A program made the translations under genes and the position numbers. This document shows positions 37,845 to 49,800 of a DNA stretch of 64,000 bases, piece after piece (positions within the stretch are counted from its first letter, which is position 1; every line of letters begins with the position of its first letter). This stretch comes from Metridium senile. Taxonomy: Eukaryota > Cnidaria > Anthozoa > Actiniaria > Metridiidae. Below the pieces are notes generated by a model that was not told the origin of the DNA, did not search any database, and saw only the letters and a list, made by a program, of their open reading frames with translations. The DNA lies in assembly GCA_949775045.1 (NCBI GenBank), contig OX459096.1, positions 48,723,790 through 48,787,789 of the forward strand, in the 5' to 3' direction.

Positions 37845-39516
37845 GAATAGATTGATTGATGGGTAGATTGTTTGATTGGAAGACTCATTGATTGATTGAT
37901 AGACTGACTGATTGATTGATTGATTGATTGGTAGATTGATTGATTGATAAGATGGATAAATTATCAAAACAGATATAATATTGCAATACTTACAGACACA
38001 CTGTCCAACTTTCCATTGGTTGTCAGGACATTTTCCATGTATTGTATCTTTAACTAAATTACTTGCAGTACATTTCTTGCTTGGTACACAATAGGAACAC
38101 TATAAAAAATAAACAAAATATTAAACCTTTGAAATCTTAAACCTTTGAAATCTTAATAACTGTATGGGACACTTTCAAAAAGGAAAGAAAGTAACTACCT
38201 ACATTTGTGCTTCTAAATCAAAACAGTCTATAAGCACGTAAGAGCATTTATGTAATGATATTTTATAGATCTATGTATAGTTCTGGCTATAATGTTATTT
38301 GACCCTTTCAGGAATGTATTGGTCTATGATAAGTAGACTAGCAGCTGAGTTATGACTGTGTCAAAGCCTTATATAGATTGATAAAACATTTGAATTTCCT
38401 GCTCTGACTGTGCCACATAGACTGTGACCGTGCTACAATTGTATCAGATATAATAAATAGTCATTTCAAAGTCAAATGAATCATAAATACTGTATGATTG
38501 ACATTAAAATGCTGCAGAATTACATTTATAGCGAATTGCAAACACCAGAATATCACACTTCCAAGTTTGCTTTAAAATGTCAATAAAATTTGAACACATC
38601 AAATTACACAAAATAATAATAAATAACAAATAAATATTTTTCAAAATAAGGAAATGACCTTGTTTCAGGCAAAAATGTAAAACCACAATCAAGTGGTCAT
38701 TTTTGATGTTTGGTATTTGTTGAAATTTTGATGTGATTTCCATTTTGTAAACTATACATTACCCCTTTGATTTCTACACATGGTCCACAGGTACCATTGC
38801 TCTCCTTGTTACATTTCGCATTCACTGCAACAACAACAAAATATTTCAATATTGAAATTCATGTCAATTTATTGATCAACCCTTAACACTATTAACTAAT
38901 AGGGTTGATAGGTTTATGAACAAATTAAAGTGTGGTATGTGAATAATATTAGTGTTCACCTATTAATTGTGCCTACAATTAATGAACTTCATGAAAACAT
39001 TGCAATGTACGTATTGAGAATTATCGTTAATCTTACGAATAATTTTCATGTCGGCCTACACATTGTAAAAATGATTAAAGAGTATATTTTATCATCACTG
39101 ATTAAGATAAAAAAAAGATAAATAATATTTCCTTTAGAGTACTTATTTGAGTTGGCTGATGGATGATGTCGTACACCATGTTACAGCAACGTTCAAGCTC
39201 GTCAAAATGCAGCTTTGGCATAAATACGCTAACCAGAAAAGTTAGCTTTATCAGATATTTATATACATCGGTTGATTTTTACGGCATTTACAACTTTAAT
39301 AGCGGAACCTTTGGTCAAAATATAACCAAACTAGTGATTCTATTTTTGGCGATGATACCCATCGTACGTCTCTGTTTTTTGAAAAAAGCATTGAAAACGG
39401 CAGTTAAAATTGTACATTATATACTTACGTTTCTTATCATCATCAGAAGTATCACAGTTAGCACAATACAAGCATAAATATAATGAAATCGCCAAAACCA
39501 AAACAGTTTTATCCAT
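36181..39516 (-). CDS. PTTG1IP: PTTG1IP-like type I membrane protein with PSI domain (7 exons, complete)
   Basis: Exons 39516-39429, 38824-38763, 38099-37994, 37403-37289, 36992-36927, 36711-36665 and 36242-36181 join to 181 residues (human 180). The N-terminus (MDKTVLVLAISLYLCLYC) is a signal peptide. A Cys-rich PSI-type domain follows (CNKESNGTCGPCV, CSYCVPSKKC, QWKVGQC). Exon 4 encodes one transmembrane helix running into a cysteine cluster (CCCVYCCCC) and basic RKRKRG. A charged helical tail with RQREEIDNKHAQRR and DDIRKKYGLYK is followed by KYQQFSNEA, possibly a tyrosine sorting signal YQQF. The order, length and IRKKYGL-type ending match vertebrate PTTG1IP (PBF), which binds securin. 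Securin binding here is not shown. Each exon is under 120 bp, so single-ORF scans miss the gene. Confidence 0.9.
37440..37950. repeat. GATT-based microsatellite tract, PTTG1IP intron 3
   Basis: Degenerate TTGATTGATTGG and GATTGGTGGACT units grade into pure (GATT)n around 37797-37840. Open frames here are translation of the repeat. Confidence 0.9.
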
Positions 39517-40890
39517 TTTCTTTCTGAGATATGATGTCGCCGAGTTTATTTGAAGAGGTGAATTGTGGGTAGAACAACAGGAAGCCCAGCATTGACATAT
39601 GACGTAAGTAAACTATGGCAACTGGCACGTAGTTCTCGCAGTTCTAACAGGGTCTGAATGGGGTTAACTGTTAACTGAGAAACGGCTAAAAATTAACTGT
39701 TAACTGAGAACTCCGTGTCTTTTTAGGATAACTGTTAGCTGATATTTCTTTGTTTTTAATTAATAAATTTGAAAATAAATATTTCTTTGTTTTTAAAAGA
39801 ACCGAAAAATTTAACTGATAACAGAAAATTGCTAAAATTTAGCTGTTTAATAACTAATATTAGGGCCCCCCTATTCAGACCCTGTTCTAAGGTTCCTAGC
39901 TAGGTATAAATTTGAACTTCAAGCTTTACACGCTTGTATGTTTTGTATATGCACATTTGGGTAAAGAAATTTATAGCGGGAAATTTGAAGTTTCAAAAAA
40001 AAAAAAGACCACTTGCATAAATATGTACCAGAAAATGATTTTTCAACTGAGAACTGAAACAGATATTTTAGCACTGTCATATGAAAGTACCACCTGAAAT
40101 AGGCATGTTTGGAAGGTTTTGATGCTCTGGCTAAAATACCAAAGAAGTTATGCTCAATGAAAAATGTAGAGATTTCGGCCTTTGATGCCTCGTTTTGGTG
40201 TCTTTCTGATTTTTCAAACTCTTATAGCTTCTTGCAAATTTAATCGTTTTTTTCTCAAACTTTCAGTTATTGTTATGGTTAATGTCTATCATATGATAGC
40301 TTTCTTTTTCTTAAAAAATATGATAATTAGTGGCGGCCATTTATGAAAGTCGTCTATATCATTATAGATAGTACGCAGCTGGTCTAGAAAACTGGTCGTG
40401 TGTGCTCTGATTGGTACGAGCTCTTCCGATTAATTTTCAATAATCACCTATATATAGCTTTTAGATAAGTTTTAGTGAAGGTTTTCTCTAATAAAAATAA
40501 TCAGCGAAAGGCCCAAAAATAAATTATTGTTCACACGTCTAAGGATAACAGTTTCTCATCGATCATATACTGTTGAAATAAAGCCGGAATTATTTATCTA
40601 TCTATCTAGTGCAAGCACTGGCATATTCTGATTAACTTGCGATGTCACAGAGAAGAAATCTACCACATAGTAAAAAGACTTCGTTTAATGGTGTCAAATT
40701 CTAATAGTCTATCATACATTTGTATCAATAGCAGAACCTTTTTACATGTGATGTAATAACAACAACAATTTAATACACAATATAAATATATACACAAACA
40801 AACTGTGGGCCTTGGTGCAATCAGCTGACAAAATCTTTTATTTTAGACTTTATTATTTTCTTAAACGGTATATCTGGTATATCTTCCGGA
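39517..40890. other. Intergenic region PTTG1IP / CFAP221
   Basis: This includes the PTTG1IP promoter side and the CFAP221 3' UTR side. A TSD-flanked MITE lies at 39648-39884. About 39900-40890 has no feature I can support. Confidence 0.5.
39648..39884. mobile_element. CAGGGTCTGAAT-ended MITE with 6-bp TSD
   Basis: The ends CAGGGTCTGAAT and ATTCAGACCCTG are exact complements, flanked by TTCTAA on both sides (39642-39647, 39885-39890). The interior repeats TTAACTGTTAACTGAGAA. It inserted about 130 bp upstream of PTTG1IP. Confidence 0.85.
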
Positions 40891-43800
40891 TTATTTTAAT
40901 TCGAGGTCTGAAGAGTTAAGTAAATCATGCATAGAACTGACTCGCTGGTCGACTTTAGTCCCAAGACGATTTTGTCGTTGACGTAAGAAATCGTTGAGTT
41001 CCTTCTCGCGTTGAGCCCTGTTAAGATTAAGGAAAGGTTGTTGGAAGACAAACAAACAAACAAACAGCAATTTTATATCAAAGATGCTTTTGCTGAAGTC
41101 AGTCATGATTCGTGAAACCCAAATTACTAGAATAATAGACCAGCATGAAGGAAAAGAGGTTATTTCAATAAGTCATATATGGTTGCAATTTGTCTCTCAT
41201 CCCATCGTCATTCCCTTCTCAGAAAGTATTGAAAACATTAGAAATTATTTACTGATAACATTACCAGCATTTACGTCCACATGTCATAAACTCGTGCCAT
41301 TCTTTTGTCTCGTACCCATCTATCAATTCACTCATCCACTCTAACTCCTTAAATTCATTTAAATCATCTCTTAAGACTTTTTTGTTCCGCAAAAATTTTG
41401 ATTCGCAATCAACCTAGTTTAATTTTTAATTTTAATTGTAAATAGTGTGTTTCCTTTTGTAATATAGAGTTGAAATATTTATTGTAAAGCATCGAAACTT
41501 TGTATTTTGCTTAATAAATTATTATTATTGTTCATTCATTCAACCATTTATTCGTTCGTTCGTTCATTCATTCACTTAGTCATCCATTTGCTCATTCTTC
41601 ATCCATGCTATCTTCCATTTACTCATCCGCTTGTTTATTCATTCACTTATTCAACTATTTGTTCGTTTTTCATCCATTCGCTCGTTTATTTATTAACCCA
41701 TTCTTTTTTCATCCATTCGTTCGTTTACTTGTCCATTTGTTTATCGGGGGGGAGGGGGGGGGGGGGGGGGGTGGGTTAAGAGTCTGGGGTAAGCTTTTTG
41801 TATCTCCTGGCGGTAAAAATCAGCGAAATGATATGTTTTAGGGTATTAAACGTTTCGACTTTTCTTGATACTTTACTCCCCAGGGTTATTTATCCATTCA
41901 TTCTTACCTTGAAACAAGCACACTCGACGCGGCAACACTAGAGGGTTGTTTAGTAGTCGCGTCACTGTAAAACAATGACACTGTTAGTGACTCTGCACAA
42001 GTTAATCAAAATTGAAATATGACGAGCATAGCTATTGTCCTGGACTGAATAGTCTAGTTTTCAAACAAACAAGGTCGCCACATGAATGAGACTAGACAGT
42101 TTACCTGGGTACCAGAGGGCCGAAAGGGCAAGGTAACCTCTAGTACCCAGGATAGATTCCGTAATAAAAAAGTAAACTTATTTAGGATAAGCTAACAATA
42201 TAGAACTTTACCTTAACTGTGCTGGAAGATGTTCCAATTCTGGTACATCTGGACAGTTTACCTGGGTACCAGAGGGCCGAAAGGACAAGGTAGCCTCTAG
42301 TACTCAGGATAGATTCCGTAATAAAAAAGTAACCTTATTCAGGATAAGCTAACAATATAAAACTTTACCTTAACTGTGCTGGAAGATGTTCCAATTCCTT
42401 AAGAACACTTTCAGCTGTTGGGAACTGGGCCCGGACCATCTCGGGAGTAGGCACAGGGACCTCGATCAAATCACCTTCCTCGTCACTGTATAAAAGAAGA
42501 GATTGATTATCAAAAATGGGCAAGGAATAAGATTGGTTATATGATGAGATGATCTACTTGGTAATTTGTGCAATTCAAGCGTACTGAAAATTGTTTTAGG
42601 TTTCTTTCGAAATAATGTTATCACTTAATCATTTATAACCGCAGTACAAATATAATGACTTTATATTAATAAGAGATTATAACCACGAGGGGTTATTAGA
42701 TAAATGTTGTCAGCCTCTGATATATAGCAGATTTAGTATGACTGTGAAAAGTTCAGTGCCGTGTGCGTGCCTTGCCGCGACCGTGATATCTTAGAATTTT
42801 GATGTGTCTTGCCGTGCCTTGACCACGTTCGTGCCGTGAGCTTTTCATACTCATGCGAAATATACTCTATCAGTTACAACGATGACGACGAAACAGCAAA
42901 TTAAACAATTGCGACAACATAATATACAATGTTGTACAATACTTACAATTCATCGTCGCTAATGACGTCATCATCTGGCAAGGCGTCTAGTAATGGAGGG
43001 ACCTCAGTTGGTAAAACGTCTTCACTGAAAGGATCAGTCCTGCAAATGTATAGTTAGGCGTTATTTGTCTTGATCGTCAAACACCATGGATGCATGGTCA
43101 TACAATACACAGTACTATCAGAAACATATACAGCGAATAAAATAGATTGTGAATAGCGTTGACTTGCATGTCTTGCATGGTTTGTACGTATAAGCTCTTG
43201 TACTTAATATGCCATAAAATCGTGATAAAAGTTACAAGACAATTACGATGAGAAAACAGACATTTCCTTGACAAACGTTCAGACGTATACGATTCGTATA
43301 CGCCATCGCTAAAATCGTGAGTGATTGGACGAAATACTAGATCCAGTCCTAATATGGGACAAATCACGTCATTTTCCTACGAAAAGTCGTAGGGTTTTGA
43401 TCCTTGGTTCAAAATCCTACTACAAGTTGTAGGTCGCGTGCGTCAGTCGTAAGCAAGTCGTAGGGGTATTTACACGGCACGACTTGAGCGAGCTCATTTG
43501 AGTCGTATACTACAAGCCGCACACGACAATCGTGCCGTGTAAATCGGCCTTTATAGGAGTGTTATTAAAAATCAGGTAAATTTCGCTCTTTACCATCTTG
43601 GGAGCCATATGTTAGACAATGTTGGATGATTTGCCATGGAAACCAAGGGTTGGCATGGAAACCGTTTCCAAGTCATGACACCAGGTATGATGTCCTAGAA
43701 GAGAAACAAAAATTACAATTAGTTTATATAAATGTTTGTCTTACGATGCTGTTTATACTTAGTCTCTAGAAAATGTCAGTTTTCTATAATTAAACGTTTC

Positions 43801-46800
43801 TGTAATTTCACGTTTCCCCCTCCCCCCGAATCAATTTTGAATCTTTGCAATGTGAAACTGTACCCATGGGAAAGGCCAATCAACATTGCTTTCAAACGAA
43901 AACGGTCATAAAAATGTAACAATGGCCAAACAATTGTGAACATGGTTGTTGATGCTGATATTTGGACTGCGTCACAGAAATGTCCGGATGTGACGCAGGC
44001 TACTGATATAATTTCAGTGTTTTAGATGATAATCATATGTTAGATGCTCAAAGAAATGTTACTGTTCTCAAGCCCTTATTTTCAGCATACCTGTCTTTCA
44101 AGGTACCGTCGACCTGGTTTACCACTAGTACTTCTATTAGGTTGCCTGTATCGTGGTAAAGGACTGACATGGTAGTCTTCATCTACTTCACTGTATGGTA
44201 GTTGTGGTTTGAATACCTGGAGGCCTGGGGCAGGGTTCTGATTATGAAGACAAAAGAGACATGATGTAAACCGCCATCAATGATTATGCTAGTCTACACT
44301 ATAAATACTGTTAGTTATAATCTGATCATGAAGACAAAAGAGACATGATGTAAACCGCCATCAATGATCATGCTTATCTACACTATAAATACTGTTAGTT
44401 ATAATCAATCATGAAGACAAAAGAGACATGATGTAAACCGCCATCAATGATCATGCTAGTCTACACTATAAATACTGTTAGTTATAATCAATCATGAAGA
44501 CAAAAGAGACATGATGTAAACCGCCATCAGTGATCATGCTAGTCTACACTATAAATACTGTTAGTTATAATCAATCATGAAGACAAAAGAGACATGATGT
44601 AAACCGCCATCAGTGATCATGCTAGTCTACACTATAAATACTGTTAGTTATAATCAATCATAAAGATAAAAGAGACATGATGTTAACGGACATCAATGAT
44701 CATGCTTATCTACACTATAAATACTGTTAGTTATAATCTGATCATGAAGACAAAAGAGACATGATGTTAACCGCCATCAGTGATCATGCTTATCTACACT
44801 ATAAATACTGTTAGATATAATCAATCGCCCCATGTAAGGGAATCCAGAATCCAGAATCCAGAATCCACGAAAAAAATCGACTTTGGAATCCGGAATCCAG
44901 CTCTCTGGAATCCGGAATCCAGGTCTTGGAATCCAGTTTATATTGGAATCCAGAATCCAAAATTGTTCGGGAAAAAAAATTAGAATCCAGAATCCGCACA
45001 CTCGGAATCCGGAATCCAGAGTCTCGGAATCCGGAATCCAGGGCTTGGAGTCCGGAATCCACTACTTCTTCGAATTCCCTTACATGGGGCGAAATCAACC
45101 ATAAATAAACTGACACTTACAAATATGTGCATTGGATGATAGTTGACAGGTTTAAACATTGCTGCAGGCACTACTAAAGGTGCAACTTCTGGCTCTAATA
45201 CCATTGCTGTATCTATGGGTAGTACATCAGGTACAGGTGATCTCATTGATGGGCTGGTCATATCCTTATCATCACCAAGGTCATCATCTTCTTCTGGACC
45301 AGGACTCACTTGGTTTGCTATTAGTGCTTGACATGGGAGATTGACTAGCTCATCCTAGAACAGCATGGAATAGTCATACTAGTGTCAATAATAAGGTAAA
45401 TGACGATGATGGCAATGATGATAAAAATGATGATGTTGATGATATTGATGATTAACATAATAATGTAAATATGACGATCAATGCTGGTGGTGATAAATAA
45501 GATGATGATAATAAGCAATTATTGGGTGAGGTTGAGCATGATATCGTAAATTATCAAGACCGAGGTTTGTGTTATCGGCCAAAGCCGGAGGCTGAATTAT
45601 GCTCAATAATTGTATAAATTATACATTTTGTAAAGTAAAAGTACAATTATAATTAGGTAAAAAAGAGACAATAACAAGCAAATTTTGCTGCCATTTTCAC
45701 ATCAACTCACAGAGAACGGAGAGAGCCTGGGAACTTGACAGTAATAAATGCAGTATCTGCTGCAGATACTGCATTTATCACTGTCAAGTTCACATGCTAC
45801 TCAGATCTAGCTAATATGTGCTCTCGGCCAATCAGATTCAATGTAGTTAGTAAAATGTATAATAATGATAATGACAGTAATGATATTGGTATCAATAATC
45901 ATGCAGGGCCTGCACACTTGCTGTGGTGATGATAACGATAATGATGATATTTAGAGGGTTGTAGGTTAGAAAATTGTAAATGGTTATTACATCTCCCTCC
46001 TTAAATAAAGATATTATATAATTGTATTGTATGTTGAAAACACTGATGATGAAGAAGATGATGATAATAATCATGACAAGAATGATAAAAATAAAGATGC
46101 CGATGTTAATTCTGACAATGATTATGAGAGCAATAATAATGATAATAGTCATAATAATAATGATGATAATAGAGTACAAACACTAAAAGTGTGCAACATA
46201 AATACCACTAAATACTGCTAAATTATGCAAATTCTTTTGTTCTCTATTGTTTAACCAACACTATTTAGTGGTAAATAGTACAAAGTATTGCACACTTTTA
46301 GTGTTTGTACTCTAGTGACAATGATAAAATCTATTAAATATATATTGCCCTACCTGTGCACCTATTCTCAATGGTCTCAATAGTTTTGGTGGAACATATC
46401 CACTAGATGAGGCAGTCACTGAATGGGAAGTGTAACCAAGAACATTGTACTGTTTAGGGACCTTTTGAAGAATAGACATTATTAGAATTGATAAAACATA
46501 CAAATTATACACAAAGTGGGCTAACATGATTATTAATTTATAATTAAGGGAGACATCAATATCTTTCTTTAAGACATTACTTAACTTAATGATAGAAATA
46601 TGTTATTGTCAACATAGATTAGTTAAAGAATATTGAAGTTGTCCTTCAGTAGCATTTTGAAAGTAATTATTTCATCCGACGGCGTCCGATGAAAGCTCGA
46701 GATACAAATAAAATACAGTAGTACATGGCCTCACACCTACTCTAATAATAGATTAGTTACCTTTAAATTGAGATATGGTACATTCGTCTTAACTTTGACT

Positions 46801-49800
46801 AATGTTTGTTGTACTGATAACACTCCCAAGGCATCAACATCCTGTTCAGTAAAACAAAATCAATTTTTATAAACAAAAACTGTAAATTTCCTTGAATGCT
46901 GATTGGTGGAGGGTTGTGTTAATTAAGAGGCCATACAAACAAATGATAAGTAATACACATACAATATGAGCGGCCGATTTGTATGCAATATACTGCAAAC
47001 AGATGGGGCGCGAATATTGTATAGTACTTATTAAAATCCAACGTTAGTTCTTTCATATTTTACTAAAATTGTCAAGATTTAAGTAAATCTTGCCGAGAAA
47101 ATTCAAGTTGAAACTTTTGCAAATCTGGACGAAATCTGTATGAGATTTACAGAACTCATCAAGGATGTGATTTCTTTTGTAAAATTCTCATTAATTATTC
47201 ATGAATTTTATAAGTTCTGAACAACAGAAAAACTTAGCCTCCTCCGCATGCAACCCTGCTGGGTTTCCTTTGTCACCTACTGGGTTCCCTTTATCATGCG
47301 AACCGGAGAGGAATGGGCCCCAAATATGTTCCGCCACAGGAAGCCCAGAGTCAACAAAGGAAGCCCAGAGTCAAGAGTTGCATGCGGAGGAGGCTAAGAA
47401 AAACTTTAGAAGGGCCTTAATATGTACCAGATCATCCAAAGTGTGAGGTGATAAACCAAATACTGTGAGAATGGCACTATATCATTATACATGGGTGCAA
47501 TAGGATCATAACAATATATATATCTTACCAGATCATCTTTAGTGTCAGGTGATTTGTATGCAGGTAGAGAGAATGGATGAACCAATGCTGGATCAAATGT
47601 TGTGGGTATTCTTTCTAGGATTCTTTCTTCTTCACTTTCAGCCATTTGACTTCCTACAATAAAAAGGAAAGGAAAATGCAAGATAATCATTAATCTTTTC
47701 TCTTACAAAGAAAATAATAATACAAAAAGTCAGTCAAGTTTACTTACTAGTTTGGTCCTTAGTAAACTTCCCTTTTCTCCAACCAGAAACAAAATTTGTC
47801 AGTGACATAGAATTTTTGGTTGCTCTTAATCGTATGATGATCTGCACAAAAAAGATAAGAAAAAGTATAGTTCAACACGATTTAGTAAAGTGTTCAAATA
47901 CACATAATTTCAAAGCAAGGAAACAGACATAAAAGGGTATAGTTTTCATAAATTTGATAATAAAGACAGTTAAAACTTACTTTTCTTGCTGCTTGAACAA
48001 ACTTCTTTGTCACCATGTGACGTTTACTCCACTCGTCATTGACCAACACATCAAACTTTGCCTCTAGTTGAGGTACCTGGAAATTTAAGCAGAATTTAGT
48101 TACAGTGCCTTTCATAATTACTATGCGACCATTGACCTTTAAATGTGAACATGAAAAGGCAGGTTAAATAGCTGACAATCAGCAATATTCAATCAGTACA
48201 ATTGATATTTTGATTGCCGCAGTAAAACACCCTTTGTAAACATGTTGTTGTCTGATATTTGATGAAAGGCTTTGTAAATGCAAGGACATGGTGTTGTTAC
48301 CTCTGTTGCCTGTCTATGCACACGTCTTGATTGACTCCCAGTAGTGGATCTGTCAAATTCCTTCTCCATCACTGGGTCACCTCGATTGAGCTAAACATTT
48401 GAGAAAAAAAAAACAATTTAATATCAAATATGTTTCTGATTAGAATCTGGATACTCATGGTGAAGCAGAACAACTGGCAAAGGGATTATATATATATACA
48501 CCTATTTCAAAAATCGTTGTCGCAGCTGAAGCTACAGTCCACACTCTGAAGCCTGCAAATGATGTCAGTTACATGGACTTAATTTGTGATTCATTGCACG
48601 TTTTTTAAATAAATATTTATATTTATATCTACCACAACAACAACTTGTTATGGTCATATAACACAAACACGTACAACCAAATAAATAAATGAATAAATGA
48701 ATAAAAAAAAAAATGAATAAATCGATAAAAAGAGAAGAAATACCGACATCCTTTGCAGACTTTAGAGTGTGGACTATGGCTTTGTTTGCAACAACAATTT
48801 TTGAAATAGGTGTATATTCCTAATTCTTACACACCTTGTGTTCTCGTTCTGCTTTAAGCCTCGATTCTAGTATTTGGCTTTTAGATTCACCTGTCAAAGC
48901 ATCTTCACCTAGCCTGACACACCTACAAATTATGAAGTACATGCTTAACCAATGAAACCATTTTCTTTTGTCTTCATGATCAGAACCCTGCTCCAATCAA
49001 AGGGATGCTCATGTTGTATCATTATTTCATATCTAATAAATATGAGTGGCTGAACTGTATGAGACATACATTTGTGAATTGAAGATGTCTTCTGTATATC
49101 TCATACAGATCAGACATGAAGATTGTATACCCGGTAGTACTACTGGTAACTCCAACATTAGTTCTTTCATATTTTACTAAAATTGTCAAGATAAAACATA
49201 TTCAAATCAGGATGAATGTGTATAAGATGTACAAACTCCTCCACAGTTGTGATTTATTTTGTCAATTGTCATGAATTATTAGTGAGTATTATATAAGTAC
49301 AAACATTTAGACTACCTGAAGTTCTACTTATTGCCTGATGAAGACTAGTAGAGCCTTTGACAGTCTTTGATGGTTAACATTCTACTAATTATTTTGTTGA
49401 TAGTAACTTACCACCGTAGCTGGTTTTGTCTCTCTTCCAGCACATTTTGATGAACTTGATACTCAAATACAGTTTCCTAATAAAAGAAATGTTTAGTATA
49501 ACAAAACATTGAAGTACCAAATGACAGTAATTTAAAACAATGTACTCACTTTCATTTGTTTAGAGGATCCTACCAGATCTTTTTTGGATTGTACAGCTAT
49601 ATAACAGGAAACAAGACAACAGAGTAATCAATAATTATTTATTGATGAATAGATCAGGAGACTATAATAATATTATTGTATGATATCAAAAAAGGATTCA
49701 TCTCAAAACAGTGGCATTTATACTTGTTATAGTTTGAAAACTAAGAAAGAATAATATTATATCAAATAAAAGATAAAAATAAATTTGATCTTTTATTTTT

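Noticed and set aside
39163..39477. 104-codon plus-strand ORF
   Set aside because: It overlaps PTTG1IP exon 1 on the opposite strand and its intron, and shows no recognisable domain.
44777..45309. Overlapping ORFs rich in W-I-P-D-S and E-S-R-I-Q-N
   Set aside because: They come from the GGAATCC heptads; only the part at 45121-45354 is coding, as CFAP221 exon 20.
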